Shown here: positions 15,005 to 24,306 of the stretch, piece by piece
How the letters are laid out: each line of letters opens with the position of its first letter
Numbering within the stretch: position 1 is the stretch's first letter
Assembly: GCA_963737425.1 (NCBI GenBank)
Contig: CAVTSX010000003.1
Coordinates: forward strand, 496,001 to 560,000
DNA from: DASXRA01 sp963737425
GTDB lineage: Bacteria; Actinomycetota; Actinomycetes; Mycobacteriales; Jatrophihabitantaceae
DNA: 64,000 nucleotides
Direction: 5' to 3'
Position numbers and translations under genes: made by a program
Notes under the pieces: generated by a model
What the model was told of the DNA's origin: nothing
What the model saw: only the letters and a program-made list of their open reading frames with translations
The model's database searches: none

Positions 15005-17146
15005 ATGTCGAGAAGGCTGCTGACACTTGTCGTCACTGCCGGACTGGTGGCCGGTACGACCGCCGTGGCCGTACCGGCTGCGGGTGCCCCGGCCGCGCCT
15101 GCGAGTTCGGCCACGGTGGTGTTGCCTACCGGTCAGCAGGTGATCGTCACCCAGACCGCGCACGGGTACCGGATCGGAGTGCCACCGGCGGCTCAGTCGC
15201 TGCCGGGCAGCCGAATGACCACACTCGTCTCGTCGGGGCACGCATACGCGCTGCCCGAGGCAGCCGGCGTCTACCTCGGGAAGGTGCTGGATCCGGATCT
15301 GTTCGACCTGGCCAAGCTGAGGCCTGCCGCGGCCGCCGGACGGCTTGCTGTCGATCTGCGCTACACCGGATCGCGCCCGTCGATTCCCGGCCTGACCTGG
15401 ACTGGCAGCTCGACCGGATACCTGCCCCTTCCCGCGGGGGCGGCCGCCTTCGGCAAGGCAGCGGCGGCCGACCGGCTGCCGGCGAACCTGCTGCACATGT
15501 CTCTGGCGGGGGATCCGCCCGTGGTGCAGCCCAACTTCCTCATGCAGACCCTGACGATTCGCGGCATCAACGCCGCGGGCAAGAAGGACACCGGAGACTT
15601 CATCGCGGTGATGAACGTCGACAACGCTTCCAAGTTCTTCGGCTTCGCCGCCTTCAACGACGGCGTGGTCAAGTTCAGCGTCCCGGTCGGGCACTACATC
15701 GCGGTCGCCAACTTCTTCCCGACCAACGGATCCTGGCCGGTAGTGGTACTTCCCCAGTTCAGCGTTTCCAGAGACACGACGGTGACCGCCGACGCGCGCA
15801 CCGCCACCGTTTCGCCCAGCGTCGCGCTGCCCCGGCCGGCCAGCTACGACGCCTCGGTGCTGACCGTGCTGCGCAGTGCGGCTGTCGAGGGCTCTTACAG
15901 CTCGACATCCATCGACTACCCATCAGAGCTCGGGGTTCACAACCGGTTCCTGATCACGCCGACCGCCCCGGTCACGGTCGGGGCCCTGCACTACGACACC
16001 TACTGGCACTACTCCTCCCCCACCGGCACCGGCGCCCCGTACACATATGACCTCGACTTCCCCGCCCGCGGCGCCATCCCGGCCGACCAGGACCATCGGG
16101 TCTCCGACGCCCAGCTGGCCAGTGTCACCGCGCGCTACACCAGCGATGTCGCCAACCAGCCGGCCGCCAGCGGCCACGGCGTGGCATACGACCTGGGCGG
16201 CGGCAGCTGGGAAACGTATACCGTGAACGTCCCATTCACGGCTCCGCTGACCCGCACGGAGTATCTAAGCGCCGATCCGGACGTGATATGGCAGTCCGAC
16301 TTCTGGCGCAACGCCAGCTTCTTCGCCGGCACTGACGAACTCATCGACGCGCCGCGCACCTACACCCCGGGCCAGCGAAGTACCGAGACCTGGGCCGGTC
16401 AGCCGATCGTGCCCGGCCCACAGATCTACGGCCGCCCCATCCCCGTTCCGTGCACGGTGTGCCGACAGGAGAACACCCTCGATCTGACGGTCATGCCGTT
16501 CACCGACAGCGACGGCCACGCTGCCGGTCTGCTCGGCTTAGGGGACGGCTCGGCGGAGACCACCACGGGTGCCTGGCGGCTCGACTCCGGCGGCACCCAA
16601 CTCGGCGGCGGCAGCGGCCTCCCGATCTACACCGAGGTAGCCGTCCCGGCCGACCCCTCGACCTACCAGTTGACGTACAGCGTCAGCCACACGGCGCCGT
16701 GGTTGACCCTGTCCACCGCAACCAGCACGACGTGGACCTTCGACACGGCCAGCGGCGCCGGCTCGCCTGCTCCCGCCGGCTACTTCTGCCTCGAAGCCGG
16801 CGACTGCCGGGTGCAGCCGCTGCTGTTCGTCCACTACGACCTGCCCACGACCCTCGCCGGTACTGAGCCTGGCGGACAGCCGACCAGTGCCAGCTTCAGC
16901 GTCACGCATCTGCCCGGTGCCCCAGCCAGCCCACCCAGCCACCCGGCGTTCCAGGTGTCCTTCGACGGGGGTACGACCTGGACCGCCGCTCAGGTCTCGG
17001 CGATCGGCAACGGGTCCTACACGGCGTCCTACACCAACCCGCCCGCCGCTGACAGCGACGGCTACGCGGCCATCAAGGTCGAGGCCACGGACCAGTCCGG
17101 CTCCCGGATCAGCCAGACCGTCACCCGTGCCTACGCGCTGTCCTGA
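15005..17146 (+). CDS. Secreted S8-related protein lacking the peptidase domain
   Basis: A 713-residue exported protein with a signal peptide ending near AAGAPAAP. Residues 38-105 match the propeptide of the S8 peptidase encoded at 18467-21862 (VVLPTGQQVIV against VTLITGDRVVL; GKVLDPDLFDLAKL against GTVLDRTLFDVSEL). From about residue 180 it matches that protein's post-catalytic region (LTIRGINAAGKKDTGDFIAV against ITVRGTESDGTPAAGESVNV, then YDLDFPARG against YDLAFITRT). The Asp, His and Ser motifs of subtilases are all absent. The frame is intact and the ATG has GGAGG, so it is a real gene rather than a relic. A role as binding partner, inhibitor-like or substrate-targeting protein is speculation. 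Confidence 0.75.
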   Translation: MSRRLLTLVVTAGLVAGTTAVAVPAAGAPAAPASSATVVLPTGQQVIVTQTAHGYRIGVPPAAQSLPGSRMTTLVSSGHAYALPEAAGVYLGKVLDPDLFDLAKLRPAAAAGRLAVDLRYTGSRPSIPGLTWTGSSTGYLPLPAGAAAFGKAAAADRLPANLLHMSLAGDPPVVQPNFLMQTLTIRGINAAGKKDTGDFIAVMNVDNASKFFGFAAFNDGVVKFSVPVGHYIAVANFFPTNGSWPVVVLPQFSVSRDTTVTADARTATVSPSVALPRPASYDASVLTVLRSAAVEGSYSSTSIDYPSELGVHNRFLITPTAPVTVGALHYDTYWHYSSPTGTGAPYTYDLDFPARGAIPADQDHRVSDAQLASVTARYTSDVANQPAASGHGVAYDLGGGSWETYTVNVPFTAPLTRTEYLSADPDVIWQSDFWRNASFFAGTDELIDAPRTYTPGQRSTETWAGQPIVPGPQIYGRPIPVPCTVCRQENTLDLTVMPFTDSDGHAAGLLGLGDGSAETTTGAWRLDSGGTQLGGGSGLPIYTEVAVPADPSTYQLTYSVSHTAPWLTLSTATSTTWTFDTASGAGSPAPAGYFCLEAGDCRVQPLLFVHYDLPTTLAGTEPGGQPTSASFSVTHLPGAPASPPSHPAFQVSFDGGTTWTAAQVSAIGNGSYTASYTNPPAADSDGYAAIKVEATDQSGSRISQTVTRAYALS

Positions 17147-17236
17147 CAACACGCCGCTCTGCGAGCAGGGTCCGCAACCGGCTTGCAACCAGACCATCCG
17201 GCAGGCGTTCGCCGTGCCGGCCAACGAGGAGAAGAC

Positions 17237-18433
17237 GTGAAGCTTCGCATCGCAGTCCCCATCGCCGCGCTGGCGCTGGCCGCGCTCGCATCGGCGCCGG
17301 CAGCAGGTGCAACCGCCGCATCGACGGCCGGCAGCGTTCGCGCGTGCGACCAGGCCGCACCGATGCATGCGCGGTGCCTGGCGCTCGTGCGTAGGGATAG
17401 AGCCACCACCACCGCGGCGCAGGCAGGCCAGGCCTCCGTGGACGGGCTGCCTGCCGGATACGGGGCGGGCGATCTCGACTCCGCCTACAACCTGCCGATC
17501 ACCCGCGGCGCAGCGCAGACCATCGCCATCGTCGACGCCTACGACGACCCGAGCGCCGAAGCCGACCTCGCCACCTACCGCTCCACCTACGGGTTGCCGC
17601 CCTGCACCACCGACAACGGCTGCTTCGCCAAGGTGAACCAGCGCGGCGACGCGGGTCCCTACCCGCAGGTCGACGGTGGCTGGGCCGTCGAGATCTCCCT
17701 CGACCTGGACATGGCCTCGGCGGCCTGCCCCATGTGCTCCATCCGGCTCGTCGAGGGTGACTCGTCGGAGGTCAGCGACCTGGCCACCTCCGTCGACACG
17801 GCCGTGAAACTCGGCGCGGACGTGGTGAGCAACAGCTACGGGATCGCCGAGTTCAACGGCATGCAGAACTTCTATAACGACTACCGGCACAACGGCCACG
17901 TGATCGTCGCATCGTCAGGCGACGCCGGGTTCACCGCCGCCCAGTTCCCCGCGGTCGCGCCGCACGTACTCGCCGTGGGCGGCACCAGCCTGGTTCGCGC
18001 CGACAACGCCCGCGGGTGGACGGAGCAGGCGTGGTCCGGTGCGGGCAGCGGCTGCTCGGCCTACGTGGCCAAACCTGCTTACCAGAAAGACAAGCACTGC
18101 CACATGCGCACGATCGCCGATGTGTCGGCCGTGGCCGATCCGAACACCGGGGTCGCGGTCTACGACACGACGCCCAACCCGTTCGGCATCCCGGCCGGCT
18201 GGCTGGTCGCGGGCGGCACGAGCGCGTCCGCGCCGTTCATCGCGGGTGTCATCGGCCTAGCCGGCAACGCGCACAGCTTCAGCGCCGGCGACCTGTACCA
18301 GCGCAGGGCGGCGATCTTCGACGTCGTCGGCGGGTCCAACGGGTTCTGTGGCGGCGACTACCTGTGCGCCGGCAAGAAGGGCTATGACGGCCCCACCGGG
18401 GTCGGCACCCCCAACGGCAGCAGCGCCTTCTGA
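17237..18433 (+). CDS. Secreted S53 (sedolisin-family) serine-carboxyl peptidase
   Basis: A 398-residue exported peptidase with a signal peptide (VKLRIAVPIAALALAALA, cleavage near AGA). Catalytic residues fit sedolisins: E152 and D156 in EISLDLD, the oxyanion Asp in SSGDAGF, and S329 in GGTSASAP. It lacks the long N-terminal activation domain of classical sedolisins; only about 70 residues precede the fold (GAGDLDSAYNLP). This short form occurs in actinobacteria. The GTG start at 17237 has GAGGAG ahead. It follows the peptidase-less S8 relative by 90 bases on the same strand, so the two are probably one transcription unit serving extracellular protein degradation. Confidence 0.85.
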   Translation: MKLRIAVPIAALALAALASAPAAGATAASTAGSVRACDQAAPMHARCLALVRRDRATTTAAQAGQASVDGLPAGYGAGDLDSAYNLPITRGAAQTIAIVDAYDDPSAEADLATYRSTYGLPPCTTDNGCFAKVNQRGDAGPYPQVDGGWAVEISLDLDMASAACPMCSIRLVEGDSSEVSDLATSVDTAVKLGADVVSNSYGIAEFNGMQNFYNDYRHNGHVIVASSGDAGFTAAQFPAVAPHVLAVGGTSLVRADNARGWTEQAWSGAGSGCSAYVAKPAYQKDKHCHMRTIADVSAVADPNTGVAVYDTTPNPFGIPAGWLVAGGTSASAPFIAGVIGLAGNAHSFSAGDLYQRRAAIFDVVGGSNGFCGGDYLCAGKKGYDGPTGVGTPNGSSAF

Positions 18434-18447
18434 CCGGCGGATGCCCC

Positions 18448-18460
18448 GCGGCTTTGCCGC
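18448..18460. terminator. Small hairpin between converging peptidase genes
   Basis: GCGGC-TTT-GCCGC lies in the 33-base gap between the S53 stop and the S8 stop, with GGCGG just upstream able to pair in an alternative stem. It is placed to end both transcripts but has no T-tract. Confidence 0.35.
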
Positions 18461-18466
18461 CTGACG

Positions 18467-21400
18467 CTACGAGGTGACCGCCACGGCACCGGTGAGGGTC
18501 TGGTCGATGCTGTTGCCGCCGCGGTCGGTGGATCTCACGCGCAGTGCGACGTGGGTGCCGGGGCCAAGGGACGACGCGGGAATCGCGGCAGCGTATTGCC
18601 CGCTACCCTGCCGGCGTAACGACAGGGCATGCCAGGTCGCGCCGTCGGTCGAGTACCACAGGACGGTATTGGCGATCGCGGGCGACTGAGCACCGGCAAG
18701 GTGGTGGACGTCGAGGCTCACCGACAACGGCTGCGATGGCGGCGCTTGGTTGTCGACCCCGACGCCCACGTGATAGTCGACCTGCAGGATCGGCGGGACC
18801 AGCGCCGTACGGTTGTTTCCGCCGGCCGTGAAGTCCCATTCCGTATGGGCGACACCGCCGAACGGCACGACGGCCGAGTTGTCGACGTCGTGGATGAGCC
18901 GGTAATGGGCGGGACTCGGGTCGACATCGGTGTCGACGAGCATGCCGCGCTGATCGGTGAGCAGCTGATCATTCCGGTAGAGCTGCAGCCCTTCGATCGT
19001 CTTCGACGGATACTCCACATCTTCGATGTAGCCCATCATTCCGGAGGCGTCGGCTGCGTTGTTGACCACCAGTTGCAGGTGGGTGTTGTCGAGGATCGCG
19101 CGGGTCTGCGGATATGCGGGCGCTGCGAGCCGGGCGAGCGAGGACGTACTGCCGGCTGCGTAACTGGTCGGCTGTTCCTGCCGCAGGTAGATCGCGGCAT
19201 TGCCGAAGTAGTGCGAGACCTCCTGCTGCCAGGTCACGGTGGCGGCAGTCAGGTACTCGTCGCGTTGTTGCGGCACCGGCAACCCGTCCGTCGCGCTCCA
19301 CGAGGAGTTGACCCCGTCGCCGAAGACGAATCGGTCTTCGGAGTAGGTCGCAGGCCCGTCCAGGCTGCGGTAGTCGGAGCGTATGTGCGCCAGCCGAGCA
19401 GTGTCCGCAGATGTCAGGTTGTGCGTGTCGACGGCCGGCACGGTGCGCGTGATGAACGCGAGGTCGTAGAGGAACGGGCTCGTGCCGGAGCCGACTGAAC
19501 TCGCCGGATCGGTCAGCCGCCAGTGCTCGATGTAATGGAACGTGCCAACCGTTGCGCCGCCCGACGGCATGACGCGCAACTGGCTTGCTTGGAACGGGCC
19601 GCCGGCTCCACCGTAGATGACGATGTTGGCCATGCCGAGTTGACCGGTTGCGTCCACCCGGTCGGCGACGGCGACGAGCATGTCGGGTTGAGTGGCTCGG
19701 GCGGACACCGTCGCCGAGGTGGGTACCGTGTCCCGCGCATCGAGCGAGACGTCGGTATCGGCGTGCACCTCGACCTGCGGGACCGCCACAACGCTGAAGA
19801 TGTCACCGGTCGGCGACGAGAGGCGAAACGCCGACTGGACGGCATACGGCCCGTCGGGCACCCGCGCGGTGGCAGTCCCGTTCGCGTCGAGGGTGAGTGT
19901 GGAGAGGTACGTGTTCGCGTCGTTCGCGTTCATCACGTTCACCGACTCGCCGGCCGCGGGCGTGCCGTCCGACTCCGTACCGCGGACGGTGATCGTGTGG
20001 CTCGCGACCTCCTTGTCCATACCCAGGGGTACGGAGAGCACGGGATCGTTCTTGCCGGTCGGAGTCGCGGTCAGCGCGCCGCTGAGCCCGCCGGTCGCAC
20101 CCAGCCGCGGGTTGACGGTCACCGTGACCGTGCCGGATCCCCCGGCCGGGATTGTCAGCGACGTCGGGGAGACCGTCACCATGGCAGCCGGCGCGCCGCG
20201 CAGCGACGCCGCGAGGCGCACGGTCGTCGCGGCCGTGCCGGTGTTCGACAGTGTTGCGGTGCGCGCCAGGGGCTGCGCGCCGTCCTGCGGGAACCCGGCG
20301 AAGCCGAAGTCCAGATGCTCCGTAGCGCTGATCACCTGCTGGGACAGTGCGTGCGCGATGTTGACGTCGCCCGCTCCGACGTCGTATCCGCCTGCCGCGA
20401 TCGGGGTTGCGGTGTCGACCAGCACTGCCTTGAGCTGCGCCCACGACCATTCAGGGTGCTCGCCGGCGAGCACGGCGGCCGCACCCGCGACGTGCGGTGT
20501 CGCCATCGATGTGCCCGACAGCGTCACGTAACTGGCACCGACCGGATCGCCCAGCCAGGTGCCGGCCGCGCGTGCCCCGACGATGTCCACCCCGGGGGCG
20601 CTCACATCGGGCTTCATCGCATGATCGCCGACACGCGGGCCGCGGCTGGAGAAGCCGGCGACCTCGTTGTGGGCATCGATCGCGCCGACGGTGAGCGCGT
20701 CGTCCGCGGTTCCGGGGGCGTCGACCGTGCCCGGCTCGGGCCCGTCATTGCCGGCTGCGACGACGAACAGGGTGCCGTACTGCTCGGAGATCTGGTCGAG
20801 CGCGAGACTGACCGGGTCGGTGCCGTCGCTCGGGTACGACCCGAGCGACAGGTTCGCGATCTTGGCGCCGTGCTGGGCCGCCCACTGCATCCCGGCGATC
20901 ACCCACGACGTGTCGCCGAAGCCACCGTCATCGAGCACCTTGACGTTGAGCAGCCGGGAATCGTAGGCGACGCCGCGCCGACGGTGATCGGCGGCGATGC
21001 CGGTGCCGGCGATGGTGGCCGCGACGAACGTGCCGTGCCCGAAGTGGTCGTCCGCGGTCGCGGAATCGGTGAGGTTGACCTCGGCGTCGACCTTGCCGAC
21101 CAGGTCAGGGTGGCTCGTGTCGATGCCGGTGTCGAGGACGGCAACGGTGACCCCGGCACCCGTGGCGCCCTGCTGCCACGCGCTCGGTGCGCCGATCTGG
21201 GTCAGGTTCCGGTCCCACGCAGTGGCGCGCACTCGCCGATCCAGCCAGATGTGCTCGACACCCGACAACGGCCCGGCCGGCAGTCCGGCACGCGCTGCCG
21301 CTGCCGCCGAGCGAGGCTTGGTGTGGGTGGCCGCGAGCGCGGCACCCAGCGCAGGATCGGATTTCGCCTCGGTAACGGCGAGCGCGTCAATGCTGTCCAG

Positions 21401-21862
21401 CCGCCGCACCGTGCGGATGCCCGCCACGTCGCCGATCAGGCTGGTGTGCTGCGGCGCCTGCTCGATGATCAACGGCAAAGTGTGCGAGTGCGCGTCGTCG
21501 AGCTGCTCGGCGGCCAGCTCGCTGACGTCGAAGAGGGTCCGGTCGAGCACCGTCCCCACCAGCGACTGAACGTCGCTGGGCACCACGTAGACGTCCTTGC
21601 CGAGCTGGGTGGCTGTGAACACCACATGGCGTCCCGGCCGGTCGGCGGGGAGGACGGTCACCCCTGACGCACCGCCGCTCGAACCGAGGACAACCCGATC
21701 GCCCGTGATCAGCGTGACGGTCACGGCGGACCGCCCGGTCGCCGCGGGAGCCGGCGAGCTGGGCGCCGGTCCGGCCGTGGCGGGGGCGGGCAACGACCCG
21801 CCGACCAGGGCGATCACCGATACCAGCGCGGCCAGCGACGCCGCAGCGGGCAACCGTTTCAT
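18467..21862 (-). CDS. Large secreted S8 subtilisin-like peptidase
   Basis: An 1131-residue exported protease. Signal peptide, then a propeptide-like segment beginning VTLITGDRVVL (about 48-120), the S8 domain (about 215-490), an Fn3-like stretch (about 510-610) and a C-terminal module to the end. The triad is canonical: D244 in VAVLDTGID, H276 in GHGTF, and S452 in SGTSMATPH. VTLITGDRVVL is a marker of actinobacterial exported subtilases. The ATG has GAGGAGG upstream. It faces the TrmB/LuxR-like regulator at 22091 across a 228-base region that carries a strong inverted repeat. Its propeptide and C-terminal module recur, without the peptidase, in the gene at 15005. Confidence 0.92.
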   Translation of the reverse strand: MKRLPAAASLAALVSVIALVGGSLPAPATAGPAPSSPAPAATGRSAVTVTLITGDRVVLGSSGGASGVTVLPADRPGRHVVFTATQLGKDVYVVPSDVQSLVGTVLDRTLFDVSELAAEQLDDAHSHTLPLIIEQAPQHTSLIGDVAGIRTVRRLDSIDALAVTEAKSDPALGAALAATHTKPRSAAAAARAGLPAGPLSGVEHIWLDRRVRATAWDRNLTQIGAPSAWQQGATGAGVTVAVLDTGIDTSHPDLVGKVDAEVNLTDSATADDHFGHGTFVAATIAGTGIAADHRRRGVAYDSRLLNVKVLDDGGFGDTSWVIAGMQWAAQHGAKIANLSLGSYPSDGTDPVSLALDQISEQYGTLFVVAAGNDGPEPGTVDAPGTADDALTVGAIDAHNEVAGFSSRGPRVGDHAMKPDVSAPGVDIVGARAAGTWLGDPVGASYVTLSGTSMATPHVAGAAAVLAGEHPEWSWAQLKAVLVDTATPIAAGGYDVGAGDVNIAHALSQQVISATEHLDFGFAGFPQDGAQPLARTATLSNTGTAATTVRLAASLRGAPAAMVTVSPTSLTIPAGGSGTVTVTVNPRLGATGGLSGALTATPTGKNDPVLSVPLGMDKEVASHTITVRGTESDGTPAAGESVNVMNANDANTYLSTLTLDANGTATARVPDGPYAVQSAFRLSSPTGDIFSVVAVPQVEVHADTDVSLDARDTVPTSATVSARATQPDMLVAVADRVDATGQLGMANIVIYGGAGGPFQASQLRVMPSGGATVGTFHYIEHWRLTDPASSVGSGTSPFLYDLAFITRTVPAVDTHNLTSADTARLAHIRSDYRSLDGPATYSEDRFVFGDGVNSSWSATDGLPVPQQRDEYLTAATVTWQQEVSHYFGNAAIYLRQEQPTSYAAGSTSSLARLAAPAYPQTRAILDNTHLQLVVNNAADASGMMGYIEDVEYPSKTIEGLQLYRNDQLLTDQRGMLVDTDVDPSPAHYRLIHDVDNSAVVPFGGVAHTEWDFTAGGNNRTALVPPILQVDYHVGVGVDNQAPPSQPLSVSLDVHHLAGAQSPAIANTVLWYSTDGATWHALSLRRQGSGQYAAAIPASSLGPGTHVALRVRSTDRGGNSIDQTLTGAVAVTS

Positions 21863-22026
21863 GCGTCCTCCTCGGTGTTACCGCGAATCGGCACTTCGCA
21901 GCGGGCTCGTCGGCGCGGGTCGTACCAGCCGTGGCCGGCCGACACACCCGGTGCGCCCGCGGCTTCCATGACGCGCGCCGGAGCCGACCTTGGCATGGCG
22001 CACGGCCCGAGGAAAGGTGCCGTCTT

Positions 22027-22057
22027 GGCCGGTTTACGTCATCACCGTAAATCGGCC
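22027..22057. promoter_or_regulatory. Candidate operator, 12-bp inverted repeat with TTTACG-N7-CGTAAA core
   Basis: GGCCGGTTTACG and CGTAAATCGGCC are 12-base arms with one mismatch around TCATCAC. The core (22033-22051) has the same half-site and 7-base spacing as 14896-14914. It lies 40 bases before the regulator start at 22091 and about 170 bases before the S8 start, so it is placed to control both. Confidence 0.6.
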
Positions 22058-22090
22058 GCATCGAGGGTGATTCGGTGCAAGGATCCGGTA

Positions 22091-23095
22091 GTGCTTGGGG
22101 TACTCGGCATCAGCGCTGAGGAAGAGGAGCTGTACATGCTGCTCCTCGAGAACTCACCGATCTCGACTCACGAACTCGACCGCCTCATCGGCGACCGGCC
22201 ATGGGCCGACCAGGCCGGCACGCTCCTGGACCGGCTCGAATATCTCGGCCTGACCACGCGGCTGGTCAGCGATCATCCGCGCTATCAGGCCGTCCCGGTC
22301 GAGACCGCCCTCGATGGCGCTATCGACGCGGCCGCTCAGAAGCTTGGCCGAGCTCACCGACGCGCCGCTCAACTGGCGACCGCATTCCGGGCCGCGAGCC
22401 AGCGATCAGATCCGCGGACCTTGGTGGAAGTCGTCCGTGGCCGGCAGGCAATCGCGCAACGTCTCGAACAGCTCGAACGCAGTGTCCGTCACGAGATCCG
22501 CGTCTGCGACGCGCCTCCGTACTCCACGGGGCAGCACGAGCCCAGCGCGATGGAGCCGGAACTGTTGCGCCGTGGCGTCCGGTGCCGGGTCTTGTACGAC
22601 CGCGTCGGCCTGGAAGCTCCCGGTCGGCTGGCCGACGTTGCCGTCGGCATCGCCGCCGGCGAACAGGCCCGGGTCACCGACGTGCCGACCAAGCTCGTCC
22701 TGTCCGACTACCCGCGCGCGCTGCTTCCGCTTCAGCACGACCCGGACCACGTCGAGACCTCGCTGATCGTGCACGACTCGGTACTCTGCGATGCGCTGTC
22801 CGCGCTGTTCGAGATGTACTGGGAGCGCGCCATTCCCCTGGAGGTCCATGACGGCTTCGCCCATCTGCCTGACACCGACGACGCACCGACGCAGGATGAG
22901 CGCGACCTGCTCCCGCTGCTCGCCGCGGGGCTCACCGATCGAGCAATCGCCGCCCAACTCGCCTGCAGCGAGCGGACCGTCCGCCGCCGCCTGAAGGCGA
23001 TGTTCGATCGACTCGACGCGACGACCCGAATCCAAGCCGGCTACCAGGCGGTGGGGCGCGGATGGCTCGCGGTGGATCAGCAGGCATCGCAATGA
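22091..23095 (+). CDS. TrmB-like / LuxR-type HTH regulator (paralogue 2)
   Basis: A 334-residue regulator with the same plan as the genes at 13905 and 23092: an N-terminal winged helix (ISAEEEELYMLLLENSPIST), a central block VEVVRGRQAIAQRLEQLERS, and a C-terminal LuxR-like HTH (LLAAGLTDRAIAAQLACSER). The GTG at 22091 is preferred because it starts right before the winged helix and has AAGGA upstream; the frame is open to 21875 but would include the operator repeat. It is divergent from the S8 peptidase and overlaps the next regulator by four bases. Control of the peptidase is inferred. Confidence 0.78.
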   Translation: MLGVLGISAEEEELYMLLLENSPISTHELDRLIGDRPWADQAGTLLDRLEYLGLTTRLVSDHPRYQAVPVETALDGAIDAAAQKLGRAHRRAAQLATAFRAASQRSDPRTLVEVVRGRQAIAQRLEQLERSVRHEIRVCDAPPYSTGQHEPSAMEPELLRRGVRCRVLYDRVGLEAPGRLADVAVGIAAGEQARVTDVPTKLVLSDYPRALLPLQHDPDHVETSLIVHDSVLCDALSALFEMYWERAIPLEVHDGFAHLPDTDDAPTQDERDLLPLLAAGLTDRAIAAQLACSERTVRRRLKAMFDRLDATTRIQAGYQAVGRGWLAVDQQASQ

Positions 23096-24225
23096 CACTC
23101 GCTCCGCGAGACGACAGCGCCGATCCGGCCGACGACGACCTCGCGGCGGCCGGCCTGAGCCAGGCCGAAGCCGCGGCGTACGCGCAGATCATCGCCCGAC
23201 CCGGCTCGGCGGTGCGGGAACTCGCCAACTGGTGGACGCGCCCCGAGCAGCTAGCAAGGACGATCGCCGAACTGCTGGCCAAAGGCCTCGTCACCGACGA
23301 CGACGGCGACCCACCCCGGTACGCCGCGGTCGACCCGAGCGTCGCCCTGGAGGCGCCCCTCCTGGACTACGAGGACCGGTTGCATCGCGCCAAGGAACGC
23401 ACCCGACAGCTCGCCGCCCGGCATGCCGGGCGAGGTGTCGCAACTGATGTCGAGACCGTGGTGGAGGTCGTCAGCGGGCACCACGCGGTTCTCCAGCAGC
23501 TCGTCCAAATCCAGCGTGCCGCCAGGCAGGAATTGTGCTGCCTGGACAAGCCGTTCGGCACCGACGGCCCTTCCACAGTCGATCCCGGGCTGCTCCGCAG
23601 CGGCGTGCGCACCCGCACGATCTACGAACGCGCGTCCGCCGAGCATTTCACCGAGACGACGCCGCCGTGGGCCGCAGCCGAACACGTGCGCATCCTGCCT
23701 GCCCTGCCGATGCGGCTCTACCTCGCTGACCGCCGCTACGCGATCCTGCCCCTGCAAACCGATCCGGCAGCCATCGAAGCTGCCGTCGTCGTCCGCATGT
23801 CCGCGCTGCTCGATGCGTTGGTGAAGCTCTTCGACGGCCTCTGGCAACGGGCTCTGCCGCTGCCAGGGCTCGTCACATCAGGGCTGACGGCAGCGCCGAA
23901 CCGGCACCCTCGAGTGGACGAGCAACGCCTGCTCACACTGTTGCTGTCCGGCCTTACCGATAAGGCAATCGCCCACCAACTCGGTACCACGGAGCGCACC
24001 GTTCAACGCCACGTCGCCTCACTCATGCGCAAGCTCGGCGCCCACAGCCGATTCCAGATAGGCATCCAGGCAGCGATCAGAGATCGCTCGCCCGAACCTT
24101 CCGGCGGCGTTCGAGTCCAGCGGCCGCAGGAACCCAGCGCAGCTCAGCGACAACCCGACCAGGACGACAGCCGTAGCTCGTTACAGTCCGACACCGTGCT
24201 CGGAGTCCGCGCCGGCACACTTTGA
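23092..24225 (+). CDS. TrmB-like / LuxR-type HTH regulator (paralogue 3)
   Basis: A 377-residue paralogue translationally coupled to the previous regulator through an ATGA overlap at 23092-23095. It has the N-terminal helical region (LSQAEAAAYAQIIARPG), the central VEVVSGHHAVLQQLVQIQRA, and the C-terminal HTH LLLSGLTDKAIAHQLGTTER. A low-complexity tail of about 45 residues follows the HTH, unlike its two relatives. Two coupled copies suggest a heterodimer or divided sensing, which is inference. The stop codon lies inside a 13-bp inverted repeat. Confidence 0.78.
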   Translation: MTLAPRDDSADPADDDLAAAGLSQAEAAAYAQIIARPGSAVRELANWWTRPEQLARTIAELLAKGLVTDDDGDPPRYAAVDPSVALEAPLLDYEDRLHRAKERTRQLAARHAGRGVATDVETVVEVVSGHHAVLQQLVQIQRAARQELCCLDKPFGTDGPSTVDPGLLRSGVRTRTIYERASAEHFTETTPPWAAAEHVRILPALPMRLYLADRRYAILPLQTDPAAIEAAVVVRMSALLDALVKLFDGLWQRALPLPGLVTSGLTAAPNRHPRVDEQRLLTLLLSGLTDKAIAHQLGTTERTVQRHVASLMRKLGAHSRFQIGIQAAIRDRSPEPSGGVRVQRPQEPSAAQRQPDQDDSRSSLQSDTVLGVRAGTL

Positions 24226-24275
24226 TCATCTCTGTCGAATCTGCGAGTCATGGCGGATCCAGCAGAGATGATCAA
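24222..24275. terminator. 13-bp perfect inverted repeat after the regulator pair
   Basis: TTGATCATCTCTG (24222-24234) and CAGAGATGATCAA (24263-24275) are perfect complements separated by 28 bases. The left arm contains the TGA stop of the third regulator. It fills the 81-base gap between that gene and the converging antiporter, so a bidirectional terminator is most likely. Each arm also contains the palindrome TGATCA, so a protein site is possible. Confidence 0.5.
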
Positions 24276-24306
24276 GAGCCGTTGGGAAGTCTGGGACCGC
24301 GAGCAG

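Noticed and set aside
15005..17146. Peptidase-less S8 relative as a pseudogene
   Set aside because: The reading frame is intact over 713 codons with a signal peptide and a good ribosome binding site.
19523..21667. 714-codon open frame on the plus strand opposite the S8 peptidase
   Set aside because: Arg/Gly/Val-rich shadow of the real gene; no start context, signal or family match.
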